47,816 nucleotides of DNA, from assembly GCA_033557835.1 (NCBI GenBank), contig JAWQRO010000227.1, positions 1-47,816 of the forward strand. The letters run 5' to 3'. This DNA is from Helochares maculicollis. Lineage: Eukaryota; Arthropoda; Insecta; Coleoptera; Hydrophilidae. The notes beneath the pieces are model-generated. The model saw only the letters and a program-made list of their open reading frames with translations. It did not search any database and was not told the DNA's origin. The position numbers and the translations under genes were made by a program. This document shows, piece after piece, positions 10,324-24,000 of the stretch. Position 1 is the stretch's first letter; each line of letters opens with the position of its first letter.

Positions 10324-11640
10324 TATAGCTGTTTTCCTTAAGTCTTTAATTATTTACATTTTACTTAATTTTGACTACAATTTTGACAGATGCAGAAGCA
10401 GTATCCTGATATCCTGATTTAAACATAATTGTTTAGTGCTTCTTTATTGTAGTTTTGGTATTGTCATCGTTCTAAAGTGCTTGAGCTCTTTGATTTCATG
10501 TTTTTTGCAAAATGCGTTGTTTGTAGGTACTTAGAGAGGTGGTACAAATGTGTAGTGTTTAAATAGTTTGGGTAGTTTTTGAATCTCTAATAATCTTTTG
10601 GAAATAAGACTATCTAAGCAGCTTTTTTGGCGGCTCATTTGAAAATATCTGCAAATAAACTAGAGGCTTTTAATACAGATATTTTTATTAATTGAGCAAC
10701 TTTTTACATTACTATGCACACATGAAAAATTCGACTTCGATCCTGAAGGCTATGATTTTATACTTTTGGTTATGGAAATTTTAGCCTTTTGATCTTAAAT
10801 CTTGAATCCTAATAATTTCATGCTTTTGCTTCGAATTTTTGCTTGCAAACTTTTGATTATTCAATAGAAACACCTTAAATTTTGGAACATGATATTATAT
10901 GTCTTATTGTAAATCATTGGCTGAGGGTTTGCTTTAAGATCTTCAGATTAACCAGCGTTGGTTTAATATTTATTTACTTCCCAAAATGAAGCACTAACAC
11001 TGCATTCAATATTTATTCATATATTTCAGCACTTTAATTCCTACATCTCCTTATTAGCCATCAACATATTATTTTTTTTTTTATCAGTCGTTGTAATCTA
11101 CCACTAAATACTTTAGGAGATTTTTTTATATATTTCTTAAGTTTTCTACGGTTAATTTTAAGGCTTTCCAATAGTTCGTGATTTGTACATAAATATTTTT
11201 CAAAGTGTTCAGGCTTTTTTACAATGTAGTATTATGTTGTAATTATTCGAATGTCAGGAATTTTTAGATTTTTTTAATGTGCTCTAATGATCACCGCGAT
11301 TTTTTTTAGTATTTACACTTTGCTATCAAGATTTCTCCTCACGATTTTCTTAGGATTTTCCGCTAACATTTTCTGTTTTCATCATTTACTTTAATGTTTC
11401 AGGTGTTTTGATTTTTTTTGTTTATTACGATTTACCCTCAGTATTTTTCTGTTGTCAGAGCTTTTCATGGCAAATAACTACTGTAGTATTTTTACTTTTT
11501 GATGAGTATTATCACTGAGAGGTATGGAAATGTATAAAATTGTCAATAAATATCGTATGTATAGGAAAATGCTGGACGGTCATACCCGATTGTTTAAACG
11601 ATCATCAATGCATTTTGTTGTGGCGTCATGATTGTAGAAC
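10324..11640. other. Gene-poor T-rich region
   Basis: No coding exon seen. The + strand is markedly T-rich, with many loosely repeated GATTTTTTT-type runs around 11.2-11.45 kb. The mutase promoter should lie at its left end. Confidence 0.35.
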
Positions 11641-11649
11641 GCGCCCCAT

Positions 11650-11700
11650 GCAAGCCCTATATAAATCAGCTAGAATTTTGACGGGAGGTCAATGACACGG
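11650..11700 (+). promoter_or_regulatory. Candidate TATA promoter
   Basis: TATATAAA at 11658-11665 lies in a locally GC-richer segment (about 11.57-11.86 kb), placing a start site near 11690. A leader with only a 15-codon ORF follows. It could drive a non-coding first exon of the TMC gene, whose start exon at 18043 begins with a splice acceptor. The 6-kb distance makes this speculative. Confidence 0.3.
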
Positions 11701-11899
11701 CGCAGTACGCCATAAATTCTTCGGCATTGTGAATGCGCCTTCGTTTGACAACTGACAAATAATAATTAACAATAATGGCTTTTTGTTGTGACGGTCAGCT
11801 TCACTTCTACATTCAATTGTGATCTGAAAAGCGACCGATTGTAGGAATGAACAGATAAGGTTGGTATTTTTTTTATAGTTTTATCTTATCGTCTAGTGA

Positions 11900-13310
11900 A
11901 AACGTAGTATTTAATAGTTCCATTAACGGGGCGGCTTATTTTACATTGTTTTCTTTTTACACAATGATTTATTGTTGAATAATTAATAATCGAGCGTTTA
12001 CAATGTGGATTAGATAACATGAAATTTTAATTTCGCCGTATTTTATGCGAGTGAACATATCAATGATTTTAATGAAGTATTACACAACATACATTTGCAT
12101 ATAAAGGGTTATTAATGTAGGTGCACTATAGTTCCTTATTTGTGTTTTAAGAAGATGAATAACTCTATGAAGTAGGTATCTTATGATTAATAGAAGCATT
12201 TTATTGTGTGAATTAATTAATAAATTGGAGGTTAGCTAATTTTCAATAATACTTAGGGTTGCTTTTACGCTCATTAAAAAATAATTTACATATTTTAAAG
12301 TTGCATTATAAATTGCTCTGTCGGAGTTCCGGTAGTATTTACACCTTTTCCGCCAAATTTATTGACTAAACATTAAAATATCTGAATATAGATCTGAAAT
12401 CTTATGTTATTTATTTTTTGTGTCAATACAACGACAGTTATGTGGTGTATAAATAAATCACATCACTGCTCGGAATTTGATATTTAAACAACCTGCAGTG
12501 CAAACCAGGGATGAGACAACAAATAATACTTTCAATTTCAAATGAAACCAGACATAATCTATCTCATGGGATAGTTACTAAATTTCTTATTAATCACTAA
12601 TAAATATTATATATCTAATTAAGGTGATTGCTAAAATATTATCTATAGAACCATCATATTCACTAGCGCTACATTATTGTAACAAATTGTAAGAATATGC
12701 TTTGTGGGCAACAATCATTTGTGAGAAGTATAGACAGTTACATGTAAGAGTATCTCTCACTCCAGTGAGTGTCCTTCGTTACAAATTAATATTAGGCATA
12801 GAGTACATTTATTAGATTGTAAGTCTAAGCCTAGCTGTTTGTGTTTAGTGAATATACGTTGTTTTCAATAAGGGCCATGATGTAAATGCAGACCTTTTAC
12901 TTGGCATATTTTACTTTTGGAATTTCACTGGTGTTACTTCTTATGAAGTGGGCATGTTTCTATGCATAAACGTCATGTGAATGGATTTAGCTTCGTTTTA
13001 GTATGCCCTGTTTTAATTTAATAAACTGTTTTGAATTTTGGTTTATTTAAAGGTTTCTCGAGGGTGATGTTGGATCATTGGGAGACAATAGAATGGCGGT
13101 ATCATCTGCGTATGTTGCTATCATTGCAGGTTTTTTGTATACAGTATTTCTTAGAACATCATGTTGCGATCAGTGTATTTTTCCACCTTATTTACTAAGA
13201 AGTGTCTCTCAGTCAAAAAGTATTTTAGCAGCTGGAATTAGCAGCCAGTATAAAAGATTCTTTCAACTCACAATCCCATGTGGCACTTCTTGTTAAAAGC
13301 TTAGGATGTA
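11900..13310. other. Gene-poor AT-rich region
   Basis: No gene can be supported. One GC-richer segment at 13053-13129 is flanked by acceptor-like and donor-like signals and is listed among the findings. Confidence 0.35.
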
Positions 13311-13312
13311 TA

Positions 13313-14540
13313 TACCAGGTGTGCAAGTTTGAAATGTCGTTTTGTTGCCAAGAGATGGCGCATGAAATCTATTGAAGTAACTTTGGAACCCAAAGCACCA
13401 TTTTTTTGGTAAGACTGCCGCCCTCTACAAAATAATTCGTTTAGTTGTTTACAAGATAGTAGCATACTTCCTTTTCGTGTTAAACATGTCGAATTTTGAT
13501 TCAAATAAAGAGCATCTGCAGTATGTCATGATTTTCTTGTGCAATCAAAGAAAAAGGCATCGGAAAGTCATCGAATTCTTATAGAGACTTACGTCGATCT
13601 TGCCCCAACTGTCAAGACTTGTGAACGCTGATTTCAATGTTTCGAAAGTGGCGATTTCAATGTTATTGACAAAGAACGTGAAAATCGACCAAAAAAGTTT
13701 GAAGACAACGAATTACAAGCATTATTGGATGAAGACAATAGACAAACACAATAAATGATGGCGAAGAAGTTGAATGTCACTCAGCAAGCCTTTTCCGATC
13801 GCTTGAGGGCCATGGGGAAGACTCAAAAGGTTGGAAAATGGGTTCCACATAAACTGAACGACCGATAGATGGAAAGACGAAAAACTGTGCGAAATGCTGT
13901 ATTTACGCCACAAAAGGAAGGGTTTTTTTGCATCGGTTTGTAACTGGCGATAAAAAAGTGGATATATTTTGAGGGTCATAAACGTAAGAAATCATGGGTA
14001 AAGCCAGGATAACCATCAACATCGAGTACCAAACCGGATCGGTTTGAGAGGAAGACAAATGCTGTGTGTGTGGTGGGATCAGAAGGACGTAGTGTACTAC
14101 GAGCTTCTCAAATCCGGCGAAACAGTTAATACCATCCGCTACTGACAACAAATGATCAATTTAAACTACGCATTGATCGAAAAACGCCCAGGATAGTCTC
14201 GCAAACACAACAAAGTCATTCTGCAGCATGACAAAGCTCCTGATCATTCAGCCAAAGTGATCAAAGAAACAATTCCTTCACTCGGTTGGGAATACCTACC
14301 CCATCCGCCGTATTCACCAGACCTGGTATCTTTTGATTATTACCTCTTCTCATCGATGGGACACGCACTGGCTGACAAGTACTTGAAAACTTTCGAAGAT
14401 GTGCAAAAATGGCTCGATGAATGGATAAAATGTGTAAAAAGTGAGGGCCAATACGTTGAATAAAAATGTTTCACCAGTGTTCTTAAATAATTGCGTATTT
14501 TCCATGAAAAAAGCGACATTTTAAACTTAGGCACCTGGTA
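13313..14540 (+). mobile_element. Mariner transposon, degenerate, full length
   Basis: Inverted ends begin TACCAGGTGTGCAAGTTT on the left and TACCAGGTGCCTAAGTTT on the reversed right, flanked by TA target duplications (13311-13312 and 14541-14542). The 1228-bp length fits mariner, and the CCAGGTG ends resemble those of the Mos1-like families. The + strand transposase is broken by several stops and frameshifts. It is still readable as a helix-turn-helix region near 13.49-13.85 kb, a VTGDKK relic of the first catalytic Asp, HDKAPDHSAK for the second Asp (normally HDNA), and LPHPPYSPDL for the third region. It is inactive. Confidence 0.93.
14257..14463 (+). pseudogene. C-terminal fragment of mariner transposase
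   Basis: This is the longest open stretch of the dead mariner, 68 codons. It contains PHPPYSPDL followed by the D-Y-Y catalytic Asp region, and FEDVQKWLDEW, typical of the mariner C-terminus. It is not an independent gene; the upstream part of the same protein is interrupted by stops. Confidence 0.85.
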
Positions 14541-14542
14541 TA

Positions 14543-16389
14543 GAAAGTAAGCTGAGTAATATATTGTAGTATTTATTTGTTTTGTTAACCATTCTTACAA
14601 TTCTGTCTCTTCTTAGATTTTTGACCTTCCCCTGCACTATTTTTAACTACTCATGTCAATTAGTCTCACTTAAGGCAGCCTATCTATTTGTTTCTACAAG
14701 CCAGTAATGTCTCTCAAAAAATTTTGCAAACGGCACTTAAATCTTGGTATTTTTTCATGAAATAAGGGAGACAGAGAGAGGAAGAAATATGATACTAATA
14801 CAAATCGACTAAATTTTAAAAGCCGTGTCCAACTTTGTGATATAACGTTTTTTTAGTAGCTTGATTTAGAAGGCAGAAACTTATTTATAGTTGTAAAAAT
14901 ATTCCCTTTGATATACATCTCCTCAATTTTATACAATTTACTGAACGTTATTGCAATCATTTACTAGAGATTAAATTAAATCTTGCTATTATTTTATGTT
15001 GATTGCTTTAATTATAGTTTGATACTTGGTGGTATTTTTTATGTAGCAAATCAATTTTAAAAGACACCGCCAGGAAATTTGTTGCATCATAGTTTTGAAG
15101 TCCATGGTTTTGTTTTTCTTCATTTTAATCTTCAAACTTTTTGTTGCTTTGTATGAATAGTGTGGTCAAAATTTTTGGAAAGCATTAAGAATTTGCCATT
15201 CCATTTTGAAAATAGAATGGCCAATTGAATTACATTTGTTTAAATTTCATATTGTTTATCGTGACACTTGAAACAAAATTGTATAACAATTGCATATATG
15301 GTAAAAAAATGTAGAATTGTTTTTATATTATTTTTTATTCTCGGTAAGTTTTGATCCTTCACAAAGCAGAAGTGGGGCTTTCCCTACATTACTTTGATCT
15401 CTTTGGCATTGATGTATTACATATTTGACTTTTTGCTATGTTGAAGACTTTGGATGGTACTTACTTAAATATTTGAAATTGTACCTTACAATTTATTATT
15501 TAAGTATGCATTGGACAAATGTTAATGTAATTTTCATTTTAAGCTACAAGGTGACAAAGGACATGTGAAATGTGGAAATATAAAGGATTAGTTTGTTTGT
15601 AGCAAGTCTATTATTATTGAGTGGAGACAGTAGAATATGTTATTATTTCTTGCATAAATAAATAGTCATAAAAATGTTTTAAAATGTTTCAAACAAAATT
15701 GCTACAATATGTATTTATTTAAAGTTATCAATCAAATCTACCCCTCGGAACAAAAATAAACTTTTTATCTCAAAAATTATAAAAAGAATTTTGGCTTATC
15801 TCTGAAGGAGGCTCGATTAGGAGTGTTGCAAATAGAGTCTATTTTAATTGAAAATATTGACAATCTTTAATTCAGATATATCAATCTATTTTTAAAGCCA
15901 CTTTTCAGTTACTAATGAGTCATAAACTACCTGGTTTTGGGTAACATGAACATACAATAATCTTATTATGTCCAATTAAAGGAGAACAGCAGAATATCAG
16001 TAGCATAAAAAATATTGTAAATTGTCATAAAAACATTATATTTCGTGACAACACTCTAAGGTACAATATGGCACTCATTTTATTCTATCAATATGGATAG
16101 AATAAGATCAATTTAGAGCAAGTTCTGGTTTGGAAACTAAGTAACTACAATACTTTTACTACTGGATCATCAATATGCTGGAAAATTGCCATTTAGATGT
16201 AATGTTTATATCCAAATCTTTTCGACCCATATTGCAGGGTGTAGTCTCTTAATTTTTTATGTTTTGGATTTTTGTGTGATGTTGCATAGATGTTCTCTCT
16301 TTGGTATCTTTGGTCTTTCTACCTCCAGTGGGGACATTTTTTGATATATTTTTTTCTAACGTGAACGTCTGATTCACGGCAACACACTT
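14543..16389. other. Gene-poor AT-rich region
   Basis: Nothing recognisable. It may be part of a long 5' intron of the TMC gene or simple intergenic DNA. Confidence 0.35.
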
Positions 16390-16560
16390 TTTTTTTATCT
16401 AGTTATGTATGTCTATCTTAGCTTTTTCCAAGTGTCATGGTTGTTTGCTATTCTGAACCAAGTTGTTCCTGCGTTCTTTCTAATGTCTCATCCCATCTGC
16501 CATTAGGTTGTTTTCTTGGTCGTTTTGCGTCTCTGGGGTACCATTCGATTAGTCTTGTCG
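16390..16560 (-). pseudogene. LINE ORF C-terminal relic
   Basis: The - strand reads LIEWYPRDAKRPRKQPNGRW. After a one-base shift it reads DIRKNAGTTWFRIANNHDTW and a K-K-L-R stretch. The order WYPR, RKRxxP, RW-D, AGTTW, A-xx-H/R-xxW is the usual end of RTE/CR1-like LINE proteins. Stops and a frameshift show it is dead. It lies in the opposite orientation to the relic at 6470-7075 and could be from a related family. Confidence 0.75.
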
Positions 16561-18042
16561 TCCAAAACAATATGTATAATTAAATATATTATATGCTCTC
16601 CAACATTTGATTGTTTAAAATCAAATTCAAAAATTCATATTAAATCACATAAGAGATTTTTATGTTTGTTTAGTAGAAATAATGGCTATTGCTTGTATTA
16701 CCCAATTGCAGTTCACAATTTACAACATTGAATGCAAACAGAGAACTATTCATCTTGTGTGATGATGAATTATATTGTCAGTTAGCCATAACAAAGGTTT
16801 AAAGTCGTTGAATGAGGAGTGATAAGTATATTTGGTAAATAAATAGATAGTTTTATTTGGAGCTGCAAATGTGGTCTTGATTATTAATTCAAAAGAAATT
16901 TATATAGAACAGTTTACACCATGTTGGTAGAATGATATGTCTATATAACTTAAACTTCAAACTTTTTGAGATAATTTAAATGCTAGACTTATGAATGAAC
17001 TTGAAATTATCATTGAATTATCTATCTAATCTTGTAAGCATATAAAGCGCACAAATATCTATAACAGGTATTCGCATTTTCTAATATGAAAATACAAAAT
17101 ATGTTTACAAGGCACTTGCTTGATGAGAAAGCATAATTTTAAAATTAACTTTTAACATAACCATCCCCAGAAGAGCTCATGTCATTCATTAATTAATGAT
17201 TTGTGCATATTTCAACGATTATCTTTGTATTATTGTGGCCTGGGTAGGGCTATATCCACACCTACTGTTTTAATTAACTAGATATTTGCTAAATGTGTTA
17301 GTTATGTACACATTAGTACTCTATAATTTGACCTATACTTTTAACGGTTGCTACAATCTACTGAATTAGAGTACCTTTTTTTTCTTTGATAAAGTGTAGA
17401 CACATTCGACAGCCCAATGTGTTGATCTAATGGCAAAACTGTGAAAAGAATTGATGATTAAATGCTCTCTATTAGTTTGTGTTTTGTGTCCCCAAAATCC
17501 CATTCATTCTGTAGTGAGCATAAACATGAATTAGTAGGCAGAAGTTTTCCTAACGAGCTATTTTTAAAAGTGAAAGCTTTCTTTGTGGTATGGTATAGTT
17601 ATATTTTAAGTTAAAATATGTTACTCTTTGTTTTAAATTTTGACACTTTGTCTTAGCCGTTCATCTTTAAGAATAAAACGGACTTACGATTTGACAAAAT
17701 TTTTATCAGAGATACATTCAACTGCAGGTATAAATAGGACTTTTATGCTTCATAGCAAAGAACATGTGCAAATAAGCAAAGTCTGAAAAATCTAAAATAT
17801 TTATACATTAATTAGAGAATCTTATCTTATTTACGGCATAAAAGCAACGCCAAAGATGTTTTTTAATTAAAATTTAAACTAGATTTAGGTTTTCTACATA
17901 TTTGTCTTAGTCAAGATAATCATTTTATCAAACATTTCTTATCTAAATCTTCTTGATATCGAAGTTTTAGTATAAAGTGATTATGGAATAACAGATACTG
18001 ATTTCAAGTCAACTGACTACATTGTGCTTTACGAAATTACAG
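16561..18042. other. Region upstream of the TMC coding start
   Basis: No coding exon is visible. It ends in a splice acceptor (CAG before 18043), so at least its right part should be intron. Confidence 0.4.
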
Positions 18043-18055
18043 GTTTTAACTTAAA

Positions 18056-21000
18056 ATGTCTGGGGGTGCTAATAAGAAGAAGCATGGCCGAGGGCAGGGC
18101 TGGGAAGAGGCTTGTGATGAGTTTTATCAAGAAAGCTACCCGTCAACTGATGGAGAGTTTGAAGTGTTTCAAAAGGATCCCAAACATTTAGCTACGTTAT
18201 TGCCCAGCAAACAGACACGTCAAGGTATTTTTAAATTTTGTTTACATTTTAAAACATCAGCCACACCCTGCTTTACAAATTGTATGCTGCTTTAAGCGGC
18301 ACCTTTTAGTACGAGGGTTGTCTTCAATTTTGCAATTAGAAATAAGACATATTTAAAAAACTCAATCTCATGATTGCTCAAACATGTTCTCAATTTAATA
18401 TCATATTCCAAACAGCTTGTGAACTTTAATAATTTGCTGAAGCTAAACAACTCTTAAGTATCAGTATGAAACATTGGCTTTAAGCTAGACTCATGTGTAG
18501 TTTTTTATGTGGACATTTTATTAGCAGCGCCCTCTATGTTCCAGTATGCAAAACATAAAAAACATCCTTCGTGCCCAGTAGTATCATTTATTTCATTCAT
18601 TCATTTTTATGATCTATTTAAAACCTGTCAGTAATTTTAAATTATTTTTAATAATAAGTTGCTTTTTTGTAGTTTTGGAAAAAAAGACTTCAATTGCTCA
18701 TAAATATTTCTAGAAAAGTGCTTAAGTTTTAAGATGTTAGATTTGATTTACTGCTTTGATAAGTATTGCAATTCCGACTGGGAAAGATATGATTTCAATT
18801 GTTTATTAAGAAATGTGCTTAATCTCCTTTTAGAAGCCTCAAAACTGAACTATTTCTTATACAAATGGTGTGCTCAATAACTTTAATTCAATATTCTAAT
18901 TTTGAGCTCACTGCAAATGACAAAAAAAATAAAAAGTCGTGTTTTGTAATTATAGTACAGTTATGAAATTTTAGCAAAAAATATCCATGCCAATAAAAAA
19001 AAATTCTATTGGGTATGTGTCCATAAATAGTAGATATGTATTGAAGTTAAGTGTTTTTGTCATCCATCGGTAGATAGGACCATTATATCATTTGTTCTGC
19101 AAACTAAAAAAAAGATAAATATTGTTTTATTGATTTAAAGCATCTATTTGAAGTTTCACCTCAGCTTATTCCTCGGTTCAATCTTGCTTATTTTAATTGA
19201 AATTATAATACGTCTAGTTAGTTAAATGGCAGTGTTTATTTACACTTCATATTCCAATTTTCACCTTTGATTTTGTTTAATAAAGAAACTATTTTGCTAT
19301 CTGTAAAGTGATTTTTGTATATGAGGCGCAAATAGACAGAGAAGTTTTTAACATCAATATTTGTAGTGGCAACTGCTTTCAATTGATTGGGCGTTAAATT
19401 ATTGCATGTGGGTCCAACTACTTGTGATCAGATGGTGATTATAAGTTCCAAAGATGGGTTTCAGAAATATAAAATTTTGCTTGAAAATCCCTTGTTTGGT
19501 TTTATTTTAACATGACCCTCTTAATATAGATACATTTTTTACACTAATTAATTTTCTTAAAGTATATGTAGTCTATTCAATAAATATACAAACTGTTGCC
19601 ATACAAACTTTATTTAACAATATATAGCCCCCTCTTCATTTCCTTTTTTTAAAATATGTTTCGCCTCCATATGACTTTTTTTTCATTTCGGGAACAAAAA
19701 TGGACATGATGCACAGTTTTTAGATATATTGGACAGACTATATTAATTAATGCTGGATAGTTTGACTACATAAGTTTTAAAGTGTTCACTTTAGCTGCTG
19801 CTACAATAAGAATTAGAAACACAGATACAAGAACTTCTCGAAAGGCAACAGCATCTCGCTCAAGACGTGATACTTTAGCAACAAGAAGAACTTCAATGGC
19901 TCCGGATGTCGAAGAAGTTGTTATGCCTGATCTTGCCGAGCCACTGTCAAATGAACAATCAATTTGGGAAGAAATCATGCTTATCAAAGCTATGCCAATT
20001 TCTATGGCTGAAAAGAAGGACATGAAAGCAAAACTTCAGGTATGTAATTTATTTCTTAATTATGTATGCAAGAAAATTTTAATAAAATGTGTGTATATAT
20101 ATATATTTCAATGATGCACTGTTTAATGCTAACATACTACTGTGATCAAAAAATAAGGTGAATTTGTTTAAAAAATGTAAATTCTTTATTTATTTTTCCA
20201 AATCAATTTCATCCCCGACCGATAAAACGCACTTTTGCCAACGCTTTTTCCAGTCCTGGACACAGTCGGAATAGTCTTTTTCCGGTATAGCATTCAAGAC
20301 CTTCTTCAATTCGGTTTTTTATCTCCTCAATTGTATCAAAACGGTATCCCCGTATTGGCCTTTGAGTTTGCTGAATAGCCAGAAGTCGCACGGAGCCAAA
20401 TCAGAAAAATACGGTGATTGCCGAATAATATAAGTCGAGTTTTTGGCAAAAAAAAGTCGCGAAGAACCAATGCAGTATGACATTGTGCATTATCGTGATG
20501 AAGGAACCAAGAGTTGTTTGCCCATAATTCTGGCCGTTTCAGACGAATAGCTTCACGCAAACGCTTTCAGCAGAAGGAATTCATAGTGCACCATATCATG
20601 ATAATCAAAGATTATCACGGTAGTTTCAGGGTCGTATGAGTAAATCCAAGTCTCGTCTCCAGTAATGATACATTTCAAGTGGTTCCGATAGTCAGCAAAG
20701 TTTCACACACATCAATGCGACGCTTTTTTTTTCCAAAAAATTAAGCGATTTTGGCACCAATCGAGACATGGTGTGTTTGAGACACAAAAAATCCTTCAAA
20801 ATGGTTTGGGCTGAGCCAAATGATATTCCAACACTATCAGCGAGGTTTCTCATTGTCAATCGACGATTTTTGAGCACCAAATGTTTGTTTTTTTGGACGT
20901 GGCACTCGTCGGTATACGTTGATGGTCGTCCAGAGCGCGGTTCATCTTCAACGCGTTCTGGGCCTGCTTTGAACTCCTTGTATCACTTATAAACTTTTTT

Positions 21001-24000
21001 TTTGCTATAGTTTGATCACCAAAGGCCTTCGCAACATTTTCAATGTATCCACACAAGAATATTCGTTTCGCAAACAAAATTTGATGCAAGTTCTCTGCTC
21101 AGCTTAATCACCCATTATAAATATTGAAAAATTCATTTTTGGTTGTTTACAAAAACACGTGTAAGTCAGAGATAATTAAAGCTTTTGACAAACAGACACT
21201 TGGCAAATGTTATAGATAGTCCTAGCAACATAGGAAAAAAATTTACGGGAGTTTTAAATGATAATTTCACCTTACTTTTGGATTACAGTAGTAGATTAAT
21301 ATCAAATATATAAATATTACATCATTAAATATATAGTTTTTGCAAAAGAATCCTCATGTTCTTAAAAAATATATATTCTTATCAGCTTCGATTGTCCTAC
21401 GCACAACAGACAAATTTTGTTGTAAATTCCTAGCCAATGCTGCAGCTCAAATTAAATCAGATTATTAAAGTCTTGAAATCTGGAGCAGCTATGAAAAATA
21501 TTTTCCAGATTATGTATCAAAACCTGCTGATAACCTGCTTATGAATCCTAATATACTCATTAGGAATTAAACCTTCACTGTTTTCTCACTGAAAGATTGT
21601 CACCAATCTGTTATATTTCTTACTCTGCAAAACCTATTCGATGATTGTCATTTATGAGTAATAATTTTGAAAAAATAAATACATTTTTGAAATGATTTCT
21701 GTTACACAAAAAATCGTTCATTCATTAACCCTTTGTTGATTAACTTTATTTGTGAGAGATTTATGATATTGATTCACTGAGGCTCTTTATCTTGAATTAA
21801 ATCACAGAAAATGCATTTGAAGATAATATTTTGCAGTCTTGTCTAGTCTATCATTTATATGCTGACAAATTGAATATCTATTTTTGGGCTAGGTTTATTT
21901 ACTAGATATTACATTCAACTATCATTTGCCACTTGTTTCATTAGCTAACTCTCTTCACTCAATATGTCCATGTTAGTTGTTCGCTTCGCTGTGTCTTACA
22001 ATTAATTATTTTCTCATCAACTGACTGATGACTGATGCAAAAAATTCTTTTCAAGCACCATTTTACATGTTAAACATTGGCGTTCAAAGGTTTTAGGCTT
22101 CTTGTCAAATGGGATCAAGTTTCCTCCCTTTTCACTCATTTCTATTAATTTCAAGAGAATATATGTGCCTAATTTAAATCTTGATCCACTAATAATTCCA
22201 ATTCCACATTTTTCATAGACTTTATGTTGCCCTCTACGTCAAATTCACTCTTCTTAAATTTCTGACACCAGTAACGGCAACTTTTTTGTGTAAAACAAAC
22301 CCATCATAATAATTCTATAAGCAATTGATGCAAGTCATCTGAGGTTTGTTCTCTTTAATTAAATATACACAGTGTGACAATTAAATTTCCGGACTGAATC
22401 TATAAAAATGAAACAAAATAATTTCATTCAAATCTTTTTATTACATTGTTCAAAATACTCTCTTCCTGCTTCAATACACTTTTTACAGCGATTCAATAGT
22501 GATTCAAATGCCTACTCTACCTCAATTTTCGGTACTGCCTCTAATATGCATGTAGACTCTCTTTGGGTGGTTTGAATAATATTAAAAATCAGGGGAATAC
22601 GGCGAATGATTCAACACACAGACTTGGTTTCATGCCAAAAATTGATGAATAATCAATGATGTGTGACTCGGTGCATTATCGTGTCACAAACACCAGTCAT
22701 TAGAATTGCCATATTCTGGTTGAATTTGACAAATTCTTCCTAATAATCCTTGTAAAACTTCAAAGTAGACACCACCATTAACTACTTGACCCTGTGGGAC
22801 AAACGCACAGTGGATGATGCCTTTGCTATTGAAAACAATGAATATTGTCTTGATTTTTGAAGGAACTTTTCATGTTTTCTTGGCTTGAGGTGCTGATTTT
22901 GACTTCCATTTGGCACGTTGATATTCTGTTTTTGGGTCCTATTGAAAACGCCAGGTCTCGTCACCAATAACAATTGATTTGAGGAACGTTGAGCTGTTAT
23001 TTGTTGCTCATACAATCTCTCTGGAATGTTCCAATCTCATCCATTTTTCTCTTGGGTTAGTGTGTGCACAAACAAATTCAGCACAGACCTTTGTTTTGCC
23101 CAAATCTTCATTAGGAATTTATCGTGTTGTCTTTTTGTTAAAGTTTAATGCCTCTTCCATCATTCTCAGTATCGCATTGAGATTGTTGGATGTAAATTCT
23201 TGCACTTTTTGAATCTGCTGTTCGAATTTTTATTGGCCTTCTCACATTTTTGTCATCCTCCAGTGATTGTCTGCCTTCCAAAAATTGCTTTTGCCACTCA
23301 AAAGTCTTTGACCCTGATAAACACTCACATCCATACACCGTTTGCATAATTTTGAATGTTATTGTGGCACTTGTGCAAAGTTTAGTGTGAAATTTATTAA
23401 CAGCACAATGTTCCATTATTGTTTTCCAACATGTAACAAAATAAACTGACAAAAAAAATATCAAAAACAATAATAAATGTCGAGCGACTTAAATAAAAGT
23501 TTAACGGTATGTTCATTTAAGTCCGAACTTCATAGGACATAAATTCAGTCCCAGAATTTAATTTCCGCACTGTGTATGCAGCATCATATGTATCAGCAAT
23601 TGTCAACAAAGAATACAATTTGTGACCTATATATCAGAGTTGAGTACAGTCCGTTAACCGAAAATAATTTTAATATAAACGACAATTTATAGAAAATGAT
23701 AAATATAACTGAATGATTTTTTTGTATAGAAGTTATTGTGACAATTATTTTAATGTGCAAACTATTTTAATAATGTTATTTAATGATAGTTTTTGTTGTT
23801 AACAGCATGGCGAACATCTCCGAATGTTGGGTTTTGAACAATTCAAATGGAAGAGGCGGAAAACATTCAGACACTTCCAATCTAGACTGAAAGAAATCTG
23901 CGCCAAAATGGAACTGTGGCGGAGCGACCTCAAAAAAATCGAGGGTAACTTTGGCACAGGAGTTGTAGCGTTTTTTCTATTTATAAGGTGGCTACTTTTT

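Larger units (their letters stand above)
20040..23805 (+). other. TMC intron 2 with two mariner insertions
   Basis: A 3.77-kb intron (CAG|GTATGT to AACAG|CATG). About 2.4 kb of it is two unrelated dead mariners; the rest is AT-rich DNA without features. Confidence 0.85.

Noticed and set aside
13301..14151. Minus-strand ORFs across the first mariner
   Set aside because: They are antisense shadows of the transposase relic, which is readable on the + strand.
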